Assembly (NCBI RefSeq): GCF_902506425.1
Contig: NZ_LR732469.1
Location: 2,284,770-2,348,769, forward strand
Direction: 5' to 3'
Source of the DNA: Novosphingobium sp. 9U
GTDB lineage: Bacteria > Pseudomonadota > Alphaproteobacteria > Sphingomonadales > Sphingomonadaceae
Length of the DNA stretch: 64,000 bases
Part shown: positions 46,148-54,892 of the stretch, one piece after another
How the letters are laid out: each line of letters opens with the position of its first letter
Numbering within the stretch: the first letter of the stretch is position 1
The notes under the pieces: model-generated
The model's database searches: none
The model's input: only the letters and a program-made list of their open reading frames with translations
Told to the model about the DNA's origin: nothing
Program-made: the position numbers and the translations under genes

Positions 46148-47541
46148 AAGGCGAAGATCTTGCCCGGGTTGAACAAGTCCATGGGATCGATCGCGCGCTT
46201 GATCGTGCGCATCACGTCGACGGCTTCGCCTAGTTCGGCGACCAGCCAGGGCTGCTTGCCAAGCCCGATGCCATGCTCGCCGGTGCAGGTGCCCTCCATG
46301 TCGAGCGCGCGCTGCACCAATCGGGTGTTGATCGCCTCGACCTCCTCCATCTCCGCAGGGATGTTCGGGTCGATCGAGAAGATGACGTGGAAGTTACCGT
46401 CGCCGACGTGGCCCAGGATCGTTGCCGGCATGCTGGCGCCGGCAAGGTCCTGCTTGGTCTCGGCGATGCACTCGGGCAGCCGGCTGATTGGCACGCAAAC
46501 ATCGGTAGTCCAGCCGACCGCTCCGGGACGCAGGTTCACGGCGGCGTAGTAGGCTTCGTGACGCGCCTTCCACAGCTTGCTGCGGTCCTCGGCCAAGGTG
46601 GCCCACTGGAACTCGCCGCCACCGTTCTCCTGCGCGACGGAGCCGACCATCTCGATCTGCTCGGCGACGCCCGCGGCAGAGCCATGGAACTCGAAGAACA
46701 GCGTGGTGACTTCGGCGAGGTCCATCTTCGACCAGCGGTTGACGGCGCGGATCTGCATGTCGTCCAGGATCTCGACCCGCGCAAGCGGAACGCCGAGCTG
46801 GATCGACTGCACCACCGTCTGCACCGCGCCTTCCAGAGTCTCGAAGCCGCATACGGCCGAGGAGATGACCTCCGGGATTGGATGCAGGCGCAGGGTCACC
46901 TCGGTGACGATCCCCAGCGTGCCTTCCGACCCGATGTACAGCCGCGTCAGATCGTATCCCGCGGCCGACTTGCGGGCGCGCCGGGCGGTGGTGATCACCT
47001 TGCCCTCGGGCGTCACGACCTTGAGGCTGAGGACCGCCTCGCGCATGGTGCCGTAGCGCACGGCGTTCGTGCCGCTCGCGCGGGTAGATGCCATGCCGCC
47101 GATGGTGGCATTGGCGCCGGGATCGATCGGGAAGAACAGCCCTGTATCGCGCAAGTGCTCGTTCAGTTGCTCGCGCCGGACGCCGGCTTCGACCACGCAG
47201 TCGAAGTCTTCGGCATTGACGGCGACGATGCGGTTCATCTCGGAAAGGTTGACGCTGACGCCGCCGCGCACCGGTACGGTGTTGCCCTCGATCGAGGTGC
47301 CCGCGCCGAAGGCGACGATTGGCACGCCGGCCGCGACGCAGAGGTTGACCAGATCCACCACGTCTTGCGTCGAGCGGGCATAGACCACCGCGTCGGGCAG
47401 GACGGGGGTGAAGTGCGACTCGCTGGCGCCGTGCTGTCCGAGGATGGCATCGCTGGTTGCCAGCTGTTCGCCGAAGCGATCCTGCAGCCGTGCCAGGAAT
47501 GCCGGATCGATCGGCGAGCGGGCGATGGGTTCGTGGTGCAC
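46144..47541 (-). CDS. FAD-linked D-2-hydroxyacid dehydrogenase (LDHD/GlcD type)
   Basis: A 465-aa flavoenzyme. The N-terminal FAD_binding_4 domain contains VPIVAFGAGTSIEGNTVPV and DPGANATIGGMASTRASGTN. The C-terminal FAD-oxidase domain has ILGHVGDGNFHVIFSIDP and GTCTGEHGIGLGKQPWL with the metal/substrate histidines. The pattern, including YGTMREAVLSLKVVTPEG, closely matches mitochondrial D-lactate dehydrogenase (LDHD) and bacterial GlcD. It should oxidise a D-2-hydroxy acid such as D-lactate to the 2-oxoacid. It lies between the carboxylesterase and the MFS carrier in one operon, so the acid is probably released from an ester. Family very secure; exact acid inferred. Confidence 0.9.
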   Translation of the reverse strand: MHHEPIARSPIDPAFLARLQDRFGEQLATSDAILGQHGASESHFTPVLPDAVVYARSTQDVVDLVNLCVAAGVPIVAFGAGTSIEGNTVPVRGGVSVNLSEMNRIVAVNAEDFDCVVEAGVRREQLNEHLRDTGLFFPIDPGANATIGGMASTRASGTNAVRYGTMREAVLSLKVVTPEGKVITTARRARKSAAGYDLTRLYIGSEGTLGIVTEVTLRLHPIPEVISSAVCGFETLEGAVQTVVQSIQLGVPLARVEILDDMQIRAVNRWSKMDLAEVTTLFFEFHGSAAGVAEQIEMVGSVAQENGGGEFQWATLAEDRSKLWKARHEAYYAAVNLRPGAVGWTTDVCVPISRLPECIAETKQDLAGASMPATILGHVGDGNFHVIFSIDPNIPAEMEEVEAINTRLVQRALDMEGTCTGEHGIGLGKQPWLVAELGEAVDVMRTIKRAIDPMDLFNPGKIFAL

Positions 47542-47558
47542 GCGCTGGGACCTTTGCT

Positions 47559-49043
47559 TCAGGGCAGGAACGGAGCCGCGGGCATCGGCGGCTCGTGGAT
47601 GGTGCGATCGGCGGCGAGCTGAAAGACGTTGCGCTGCTCTCGCGTGAACTCGGGCCAGGACAGGGTGCCGTCCGTCGCATAGCGGACCCAGATGGCGTGG
47701 ATCCGGTCGGCGAGGTCCTGGGGCGGCATTGTGCCGGTCAGGCCTTCGGGCACGGCGGTGGTCTCCAGCGTGTCGAACACGAACGGCAGTTCCATTCCGT
47801 GCGCTGCGCCAAGCTCGCCATCGAAGCGCGGCGAGCGCCAGTCGAACTCGTACATGTGCGTGCGGCCGCGATGCTCTTCGGCGAAGCGGCGTGCCGGCCA
47901 GCGGAACACCAGGTCATTCATTGCCCGGTTCAGCGCCACGCCCGGCGATACGCCGCGCTGGCCCATCCCGTAGGCCTTGAGCACCCGCCAGGCACGTGGC
48001 TGCGACTTGCGCAGCGCCAGCCAGGCAAGCAGCCGGCCGACCTTGGCGCGCGCGCCGGTGGGCACGAGGTAGAGGTTCATCTCCTCGGCATTGCTGCCGA
48101 TCAGCACGTCGATCTGGGCGCCGGCGCCTTGCTTCAGCGCTTCAAGCGGCGCGAGCGGCAGGACGTCGTCGCCGTGCACCGGCACGAAGCGGCTGATGCC
48201 GAACACGGGCTCGCGTCCCGTCGGGTCGCGAAGGTCGATGCGAGCGGTGGGCGCGCTCACCTTCTCGATGGCGTCGAAGGTGGCTTCGGGCGTCACCGCG
48301 GCAAAGCCGTCGCGAGTGGGCGAGATCCCGAGCAGCGAGGCGAGCTTGGTCACCAGCTTGCGCGCGATCCCGACATCGCGGGTCATCGCGCCATGGCCGC
48401 TCTGGATGATCGCGCGCCGGAACAGCCCCTGCGCCCGCGGCGCGGTGACGAGATCGCCGATCGACATGGCACCGGCAGATTCGCCGAACACGGTCACATT
48501 GCCCGGGTCGCCTCCGAATGCCGCGATGGTGTCGCGCACCCAGGTCAGCGCGGCAATCTGATCACGCAGGCCCAGGTTGGTCGGCACGCCGGGGATGGGC
48601 AGGAACCCATCGACGCCCATGCGGTAGTTGATTGCCACGCAGACGATCCCGTCACGCGCGAAGGCTGTGCCGTCACTGACCGAAGCGTCCTTGCTGCCCA
48701 GCAGGAAAGCGCCACCATGGATGAACACCATGACCGGGCACTCGCTGGCATTCTCCGGCGCCCAGACATTGAGCGTCAGGTAATCGTCGCCCGGAACCCA
48801 GCCATGACCGACGAGCGGATGCAGTTCCAGCCCTGGCATCTCCCGTACCCGTTGCGGAGCGTTCGGGCCGGACGTGGTTGCCTCGCGCACGCCGTCCCAG
48901 GCTGGTGCCGGCTGCGGTACTGCGAACCGTCGTTCCCCGACCGGGGGCGCTGCATAGGGCACCCCCAGGAAGGTCCTGATCCCACCAGCCGCGGACCCAC
49001 GCAGAGTGCCCGCCGGGATTGTGACTTCGGTTTCGCGTGTCAT
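47559..49043 (-). CDS. Type-B carboxylesterase
   Basis: A 494-aa alpha/beta-hydrolase of the carboxylesterase type-B family. The oxyanion segment is VMVFIHGGAFLLGS, the nucleophile elbow is GESAGAMSIGD, and the N-terminal RTFLGVPYAAPPVGERRF is typical. The C-terminal histidine of the triad probably lies in AHGMELPFVF. There is no signal peptide, so it is cytoplasmic or the substrate is imported first. The ATG at 49043 is preferred; one at 49061 would overlap the TonB stop. The gene stands between the TonB receptor and the D-2-hydroxyacid dehydrogenase genes, 17 bases before the latter. Confidence 0.9.
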   Translation of the reverse strand: MTRETEVTIPAGTLRGSAAGGIRTFLGVPYAAPPVGERRFAVPQPAPAWDGVREATTSGPNAPQRVREMPGLELHPLVGHGWVPGDDYLTLNVWAPENASECPVMVFIHGGAFLLGSKDASVSDGTAFARDGIVCVAINYRMGVDGFLPIPGVPTNLGLRDQIAALTWVRDTIAAFGGDPGNVTVFGESAGAMSIGDLVTAPRAQGLFRRAIIQSGHGAMTRDVGIARKLVTKLASLLGISPTRDGFAAVTPEATFDAIEKVSAPTARIDLRDPTGREPVFGISRFVPVHGDDVLPLAPLEALKQGAGAQIDVLIGSNAEEMNLYLVPTGARAKVGRLLAWLALRKSQPRAWRVLKAYGMGQRGVSPGVALNRAMNDLVFRWPARRFAEEHRGRTHMYEFDWRSPRFDGELGAAHGMELPFVFDTLETTAVPEGLTGTMPPQDLADRIHAIWVRYATDGTLSWPEFTREQRNVFQLAADRTIHEPPMPAAPFLP

Positions 49044-49060
49044 GGCGCTGCCCTGTCGCA

Positions 49061-51352
49061 TCAGAAGCGGAACGCCGCCTCCGCGCCGATCGTACGCGGC
49101 TGGATCACGGCCGCGCCATAGACCTGGCCGGCGGTGGCGCTGGGGGCGAGGCCCTGCTGTGCGAGGACCAGCACGCCGCGCTTGTCGCCGATGTTCTTGG
49201 CGAACACTGACAGGCTGAAGCGCTCGTCCTCAAGTCCGGCGCGCAGGTCGAACGTGGTGTAGGCGGGCAAGCGCTTGGAGAACCGATTGCTGTAGTCCGA
49301 CTCGCGCGAGCTGGTGTGGTTGACCGCACCGCCGATCGTGGCGTTGAAGTCGCCGAATGCCGGCGTCTTGTACTCCGCCGTCAACGATCCCTGCAGCTTG
49401 GGCACGTAAGGCAGGCGATCGCCATCGATGCCTCCGGCCGCCGGCGCATCGGACGCCAGCTTGGCAAGCGTGTAGCCGGCATTGAGGCCGAGCGAGAGCC
49501 CGCGCGTCGGCATGACCCGCAGCGTGACCTCGCCGCCCTTGCTGCGCGCCGAACCGCCGTTGACGAAGAAGTTGAACCCGCCGGCGCTGGTCTGGATCTG
49601 GATGTCCTTCCAGTCGGTGTAGAACAAAGCCGCGTCCAGCGTCACCTTGCGGTCCAGGAACGATGCCTTGTAGCCGATCTCGTAGCTGGTCAGCTTGTCG
49701 GGATCGAACTGCAGCGGCGCATCGGGGTAGACCGACGGCGGCGGCACCGCGTTGGGGCCACCCGGGCGATAGCCGGTGGAGACCCGGCCGTAGATCATCA
49801 TGTCCGGATTGATCTTGAAGCGCGGGCTCACGAGATAGGTGAAGATGTTCGCCTTCTCGTCGCCGGTGTTGATCCGCCGGCCGCCGACCAGAAGCCCGGC
49901 GTAATCCTGCGCGTAGTCCTGCTTGTCGTGGCTGTAGCGGATGCCGCCCAGCACATCGAAGCGATCGCCCAGGTGCAGGGTCACGTTGCCGAACACCGAG
50001 TATTCCTCGTACTTCGACAGGATAGAGGCGGTGACGATGTTGGGGAGCGGCAGCGGGGCGCCGGTCGAGGGTAGCAGCGGATCGTAGCTGGGAACGCGGT
50101 TGGAGTCGTCCTCGTGCGTGTAGTAGAAGCCCAGCTGCGCATCGAAGAGGCCGTTCGCGAGGTTCGTGCCCGTGGCGCGCACTTCCTGCACCCAACGCTC
50201 CGAGTAAGTCGTCTGGTTGGCGCGCAAGCCGATGCCGCCCGGGATGCCGAGCAGCGCGCCGAGCGCGACGCCCAGACCGCGCGAGGCGTCGGCCTGCTGG
50301 TTGAGGCGCGTATGCTGGTAGGTCGTTGAGGAAACCAGGCCGATCTGGCCAAGGTCGGCGCGCACGGTGGCGTTGTAGAGGCGGAACTTGACGAAGCCGG
50401 TCTCCCGCACTTGGCGGCGCTGCTTCAGATCGCCCTCGATCGGCTGGAGCGTCAGCGCATCGACGTCGACCGAGTTGGTGCCGTCGGTCTTGGTGTCCTG
50501 GCCGATGGCCTGGATGTCGAGCCGCACGTCCGGACCGAACTTGGCGGACAGCAGCCCGCGGAAACCGCGGACACGCGCGCCATTGAGATCGTCCTTGGCG
50601 AGCCGCGGCGTCACGTTGTCGATGAAGCCGGAGTCGCGGCGGTCGAAGCCGCTGACGCGCAGGACCAGTTCGTCCTTGGCGAGCGGGATGTTGATCAGGC
50701 CGCGAGCGGAATAGCCGACATCGCCCTTCTTCACCGAGGTGACGCCGCCGGCGATGCGGCCGGTGACGTTCTCGAAGTCGGGCTGGCCGGTCACGAACTT
50801 CAGCAGCCCACCCACTGCGCCAGCGCCGTAGAGCGTGCCTTGCGGGCCCTTGAGCACTTCGATCTGCGCGAGGTCGGAAGGATCGAGGTCCGGGGTGGTC
50901 GAGCTGCCGCCGGTGTAGGCGTTGACCGAGCCGATCGGCGCCTCGTCGACATAGTAGCCGGTCGAGGAAGCGGACTGCGCCGCACCGGTGGTGATGCCGC
51001 GCAAGGTCACTTGCGCCTGGCCGGTGCGCACCGACGTGAAGGTGAGGCCGGGAACGCGCGTCGCGTAGTCCTCGAAGCGGACCGCGCCCTGCTTGGTCAA
51101 ATCCTGGGTGCTCAGCACGGCGACGGAGGCGGGGACATCCTGCAGGCGCTCGCTGCGCTTCTGCGCGGTGACGACGATCTCGGAGACGCCGGCGCCGTCG
51201 CTGGCAATGCCGCCGTCGCTCGGCTCCGCGGGCTGCGGCTGCGCAGTCTCGGACGTGACCGTCTGCGCCTGCGCGCCGTGCGACAGCAGCGCCAGCGAGG
51301 CGCCACCCGATAGCAGAACGCTGCGGATCACCGCCTTGTTGAACCTTGTCAT
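49061..51352 (-). CDS. TonB-dependent outer-membrane receptor
   Basis: A 763-aa receptor and the first gene of the esterase/hydroxyacid module. The signal peptide ends at LSHGAQAQT. The plug begins with SEIVVTAQKRSERLQDVP, a TonB-box-like segment, and contains EVLKGPQGTLYGAGAVGGLL. The barrel ends with AEAAFRF, whose last phenylalanine is the normal assembly signal. A GGGAGAG site precedes the ATG at 51352. Two operator-like boxes shared with the AraC-GntR promoter lie about 50-80 bases before the start, so uptake and regulator synthesis are probably controlled together. It presumably imports an ester or large hydrophobic substrate. Confidence 0.94.
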   Translation of the reverse strand: MTRFNKAVIRSVLLSGGASLALLSHGAQAQTVTSETAQPQPAEPSDGGIASDGAGVSEIVVTAQKRSERLQDVPASVAVLSTQDLTKQGAVRFEDYATRVPGLTFTSVRTGQAQVTLRGITTGAAQSASSTGYYVDEAPIGSVNAYTGGSSTTPDLDPSDLAQIEVLKGPQGTLYGAGAVGGLLKFVTGQPDFENVTGRIAGGVTSVKKGDVGYSARGLINIPLAKDELVLRVSGFDRRDSGFIDNVTPRLAKDDLNGARVRGFRGLLSAKFGPDVRLDIQAIGQDTKTDGTNSVDVDALTLQPIEGDLKQRRQVRETGFVKFRLYNATVRADLGQIGLVSSTTYQHTRLNQQADASRGLGVALGALLGIPGGIGLRANQTTYSERWVQEVRATGTNLANGLFDAQLGFYYTHEDDSNRVPSYDPLLPSTGAPLPLPNIVTASILSKYEEYSVFGNVTLHLGDRFDVLGGIRYSHDKQDYAQDYAGLLVGGRRINTGDEKANIFTYLVSPRFKINPDMMIYGRVSTGYRPGGPNAVPPPSVYPDAPLQFDPDKLTSYEIGYKASFLDRKVTLDAALFYTDWKDIQIQTSAGGFNFFVNGGSARSKGGEVTLRVMPTRGLSLGLNAGYTLAKLASDAPAAGGIDGDRLPYVPKLQGSLTAEYKTPAFGDFNATIGGAVNHTSSRESDYSNRFSKRLPAYTTFDLRAGLEDERFSLSVFAKNIGDKRGVLVLAQQGLAPSATAGQVYGAAVIQPRTIGAEAAFRF

Positions 51353-51399
51353 GTTCTCTCCCTCAATCCCGAGACCCGGGTGCGTTTCGCCGCACCACG

Positions 51400-51431
51400 T
51401 ATCTGATAGCTACCATTCTCCTATCCGATAG
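51400..51431. promoter_or_regulatory. Tandem palindromic operator upstream of the TonB receptor gene
   Basis: TATCTGATAG (51400-51409) and TATCCGATAG (51422-51431) lie 22 bases apart; the second is the core of the perfect odd palindrome CCTATC-C-GATAGG. The same arrangement is found before the AraC-GntR gene pair at 44836-44868. Both lie on the same side of, and at similar distances (about 50 bases) from, the start codons they precede. A shared regulator is inferred. Confidence 0.65.
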
Positions 51432-51679
51432 GTTGGATGAGTGGCAGGGGCGATCAGTATGCCGATCCGCTCGAACGCTGTGCCGGATCAATCCGGTCAC
51501 GAAGCCACGGCATGCTCATCTGCTATGAGCACGACCGCAGGCTACGAAAGCGGGGCTGCGGGGCGACGCGGCGGCACAGTGTCTCTGTCAGGCGGCAAAG
51601 CCATTACGCTAGGGTGCGCAACCTAGGCAGCTATAGCGCGTGGAACAGTTCAACATGCTTGGCATCAAGGGAGCGGACA

Positions 51680-51775
51680 ATGCGGAGGCGGACCGTCATC
51701 AAGGCCGCAGCCGCCGCTGCGCCTGCCAGCCCGGCGTCGCAAGACCTTCGTGCGGACGCCCAAGCCCAGTGTTGA
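51680..51775 (+). pseudogene. Remnant of a Tat-signal gene start
   Basis: A 31-codon frame with a good ribosome site (AAGGGAG, five bases before the ATG) begins MRRRTVIKAAAAAAP, a typical twin-arginine (Tat) signal peptide start, and then runs into an unrelated tail and a stop. It lies alone in the 417-base gap 51432-51848 upstream of the fructokinase gene. The best reading is the surviving 5' end of a lost periplasmic enzyme gene; a genuine tiny protein cannot be excluded. Nothing else coding is seen in the gap. Confidence 0.4.
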
Positions 51776-51848
51776 TCACCTTGGCCGCATCGCCCGCAAC
51801 GGAACGATCTGAGCCACCGCGGCTTTGCCGACCGAAAGGGGAGTTGCG

Positions 51849-52751
51849 ATGACAGACGCACCGCTGATCGCCGGAGTGGAGCTGGGCGGCACCAAGATCA
51901 ACTGCATCCTCGCACGCGGGCCGGATGCGATCGCGGAGGAGGTGCAGATACCCACTACTAGTCCCGAACAGACTCTCGCCGCGATCGAGGCGGTGCTGGA
52001 GCGCTGGCGTGGCTTCGCAGCGCTCGGGATCGCCAGCTTCGGTCCAATCTCCATCGATCGTTCCTCCGAGCACTACGGGCACATCACCGCGACGCCCAAG
52101 CCTGACTGGGCGAACACCGACGTCGCAAGGCGCCTGGCGAGACAGACCGCGGTTCCCACCGGCTTCCACACCGATGTCGTCGGCGCCGCGCTGGCGGAGG
52201 CGCGCTGGGGCGCGGCTGCCGGCCTGGCGGACCTCGCCTATGTAACCGTTGGCACCGGCATCGGCGTCGGCCTGATTGCCGGCGGCAAGCCGCTGGACGG
52301 GCTGACCCACAGCGAACTCGGCCACATCCGCGTCGCTCGTGTTGCTGGTGACGCATGGCCCGGCGTGTGCCCGTTTCATGGCGACTGCCTGGAAGGGCTC
52401 GCTTCGGGGCCGGCGATCGCGGCGCGAGCAGGCAAGCCGGCCCAGATGCTCTCGTCGGAGGACCCTGCCTGGGACGGAGTGGCGCATGCGCTTGGTCAGC
52501 TCCTTCACACGCTGGTGCTGACCGGCGTGCCGCGCCGCATCGTCATGGGCGGAGGCGTGATGGTCGGAACCGCGCACCTGTTCCCGCGCGTGCGGGCCGC
52601 CATGACCGCAAGCCTGGCCGGCTACGTGTCGCTAGACGAGGTCGCGCAGGCCGACACCTACATCGTTCCTCCGGGCCTCGGCGACAGAGCAGGGCCGCTC
52701 GGCGCCATCGTTCTAGGTGAGCAGGCGCTGCACGGCGGATCGCCTTCTTGA
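51849..52751 (+). CDS. ROK family fructokinase
   Basis: A 300-aa sugar kinase, expected to phosphorylate fructose to fructose 6-phosphate. The ATP site is GVELGGTKINCILA at the N-terminus, with the second phosphate motif TVGTGIGVGLIAGGK. The zinc-binding ROK signature is intact: HSELGHIRV, then CPFHGDCLEGLASGPAI, which is characteristic of ScrK/YdhR-type fructokinases. The ATG at 51849 follows GGGGAG. Its stop overlaps the TTG start of the mannitol dehydrogenase gene by three bases, so the pair is translationally coupled: mannitol to fructose to fructose 6-phosphate. It is divergent from the TonB receptor gene. Confidence 0.93.
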   Translation: MTDAPLIAGVELGGTKINCILARGPDAIAEEVQIPTTSPEQTLAAIEAVLERWRGFAALGIASFGPISIDRSSEHYGHITATPKPDWANTDVARRLARQTAVPTGFHTDVVGAALAEARWGAAAGLADLAYVTVGTGIGVGLIAGGKPLDGLTHSELGHIRVARVAGDAWPGVCPFHGDCLEGLASGPAIAARAGKPAQMLSSEDPAWDGVAHALGQLLHTLVLTGVPRRIVMGGGVMVGTAHLFPRVRAAMTASLAGYVSLDEVAQADTYIVPPGLGDRAGPLGAIVLGEQALHGGSPS

Positions 52752-54229
52752 GCGTGGTGCCTCTATCGCGCGCTAACCTGCGCAAGCTCCCCGCGGGGGT
52801 GATCGGCCCCGCATACGATCCCAGTTCAGTCGTGCCGGGGATCGTTCATATCGAGCTCGGCGGCTTTCATCGCGCCCACATGGCGCGATACACGCATGCG
52901 CTGATGAACGTTGAGCCGGCCGCGTCCGAATGGGGCATCGTCGGCGTCGGCCTGCTCCCCGCCGATCAGCGCATGGCCGACGCACTGCAGCCGCAAGACG
53001 GCCTCTATACCCTCGTCGAGCGGCAGGATCAGGACGAGAGCGCTACGGTCATCGGCTCGATCAGCCGCGTCCTGTTCGCCGGTGCATCCTCTGCCGAGAC
53101 CCTGGCGACGATCGAGGATCCCGCAATCCGCATCGTGAGCCTGACGGTCACCGAGAACGGCTATTGCCTGGACTCCGCGACCAAGCAGCTGGACCTGACC
53201 CATCCGGCGGTCGTCCACGATCTGGCGGATCCACAGCGGCCGCGCTCAGCGATCGGCATCTTGGTCGAGAGCTATCGTCGCCGCAGGGACCGCGGCTTGC
53301 CGGTATTCACTGCGCTGAGTTGCGACAACATCCAGCACAACGGTGCGGTCCTCTCCCGCGCGGTGCTCGCACTGGCCGAGCAGCAGGACCCGCAGCTGGC
53401 CGAGTGGATCGCCGAGAACGCCGCTTTTCCCAGCACGATGGTCGACCGCATCACGCCCGTGACCACAGCTGCGGACATCGACGACTTGGCGCTGAACTAC
53501 GGGGTTGCCGATCGCTGGCCGGTGGTGTCGGAGCGGTTCACGCAATGGGTAATCGAGGACACGTTCGTTGCGGGGCGACCGGCCTGGGAGCGTGTGGGCG
53601 CACAGTTCGTCGCCGATGTTCAGCCCTATGAGATGATGAAACTGCGGCTGCTCATTGCCAGCCACCTGGCGATCGCCGGGCTTGGCCGCCTGGCCGGCTA
53701 CACGCACATCGACCAAGCGATGCGGGACACGGACTTGCGCAGTTACATGCGCGTCCTGATGGATCTCGAGACCGGGCCGACGCTGCCCCCGCTGCCCGGC
53801 GTGGACATCAACGCGTACAAGACAGAGCTGGTCGCGCGGTTCTCGAACAGCCGCATCAAGGACACCGTCGACCGGGTCAACGCGGACGCACCGATCAATC
53901 TCCTGCTTGATCCTATCCGCGACCGGGTGGCGACCGGCGCTTCGATTGATCTCCTCGCGCTTGCCTTGGCGGCGTGGCTGCGGCGTGTGCGTGGCGAGGA
54001 CGAAGCCGGCGAGCCTCTGGCCGTCTCCCACCCTCTCGCCAATGAGCTGAGCCGGAAAGCGTGGGAGGGCGGCGCCGATCCCCGTCACTTACTGGGGATC
54101 CGCTCGCTCTTCGGCGATCTAGGAGAAAATCCCGTCGTGCTGCGGCCGGTCACGCGATGGCTGGAGAGCCTCTATGCCACCGGCGCGCGGGTCACTCTGG
54201 CTACAGCGCGCGAAGAGCTGAACTTCTGA
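52748..54229 (+). CDS. Mannitol dehydrogenase family protein (mannitol 2-/fructuronate dehydrogenase)
   Basis: A 493-aa long-chain polyol dehydrogenase. The N-terminal half contains IELGGFHRAHMARYTHALMN. Family motifs follow: LTVTENGYCLD, LSCDNIQHNG and FPSTMVDRITP, the last near residue 230 with substrate-site residues. The C-terminal domain contains PYEMMKLRLLIASHLAIAG with the catalytic lysine of the family. The start is TTG at 52748, overlapping the fructokinase stop; GTG at 52754 is an alternative. With the coupled fructokinase it forms a hexitol catabolic pair. Fructuronate/altronate oxidoreductases share the fold, but the neighbour supports mannitol. Confidence 0.9.
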   Translation: MSVVPLSRANLRKLPAGVIGPAYDPSSVVPGIVHIELGGFHRAHMARYTHALMNVEPAASEWGIVGVGLLPADQRMADALQPQDGLYTLVERQDQDESATVIGSISRVLFAGASSAETLATIEDPAIRIVSLTVTENGYCLDSATKQLDLTHPAVVHDLADPQRPRSAIGILVESYRRRRDRGLPVFTALSCDNIQHNGAVLSRAVLALAEQQDPQLAEWIAENAAFPSTMVDRITPVTTAADIDDLALNYGVADRWPVVSERFTQWVIEDTFVAGRPAWERVGAQFVADVQPYEMMKLRLLIASHLAIAGLGRLAGYTHIDQAMRDTDLRSYMRVLMDLETGPTLPPLPGVDINAYKTELVARFSNSRIKDTVDRVNADAPINLLLDPIRDRVATGASIDLLALALAAWLRRVRGEDEAGEPLAVSHPLANELSRKAWEGGADPRHLLGIRSLFGDLGENPVVLRPVTRWLESLYATGARVTLATAREELNF

Positions 54230-54260
54230 CGCCTCTAGCTACCCAATCGAGACCACACTT

Positions 54261-54844
54261 ATGGGTGCCTTTCGCACGCTCGCCACGATCACCCTGCTGG
54301 GCTTGGGGGCATGCGCTTCGGCAGCGCAGGCCCTATCCTCAGTGCATGCAGCGCTACGCCTCACCGCTCGGATCAAGCAGAACACCGGCACCGCGGCGAC
54401 ATCGGTTTACTTGCGCGTGCCCGACTATCCTTAAGGTGGCGCCGGGCTGGTGAGCACCGCGCGCGACTACGAACGCCTTTCTGCACATGCTGCTGGATGA
54501 GGCCAGGCTCGGTCGCAAGCGCATCCTGAGCGCGGCCACTGCCAGGCTCGCGCGCTCTATCTGATACCGCCAGGCGTGGTCATGAAGGGTCCCGCGCCGG
54601 TGGCTCCCGGCGAAGCATACGGCTTTGGCACGGGCGGTTTCGTGGTGACGAGCGATGTCGATGGATTCGGCCGCGCCGAGGGCACTTATGGATGGGACGG
54701 CGCAGCCGGAACCCAACTTGGGTCGACCTCCAACGCCGCCTCCGCGCGACGTTGATGATCAACGTGTTCGGATCGGTGGGCCTGGGCAATGCCTTCGACA
54801 AGGCCGTGGCTCAGGACATGGCGGGCTACTCGCCGGGGCGGTAG
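54261..54844 (+). pseudogene. Decayed serine beta-lactamase-family hydrolase
   Basis: The 663-base gap 54230-54892 holds a broken gene. It starts with a signal peptide, MGAFRTLATITLLGLGACA, and hits a stop at about 54435. Immediately after, in shifted frames, come the typical C-terminal parts of class C beta-lactamase/esterase proteins: GGAGLVSTARDYERF, FLHMLLDEARLGRKRILSAA, GFGTGGFVVTSDVDGFGRAE, GTYGWDGAAGT and finally AVAQDMAGYSPGR ending at 54844. At least three frame changes or stops are visible. The central part with the SxxK active site is missing, so the gene is both deleted and frameshifted and cannot give an active enzyme. It is codirectional with the mannitol dehydrogenase gene. Confidence 0.75.
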
Positions 54845-54892
54845 TGCTGCGCATGGCCGCCGTATTCGGATCAGGCGGTCGGCACGGCCCGA

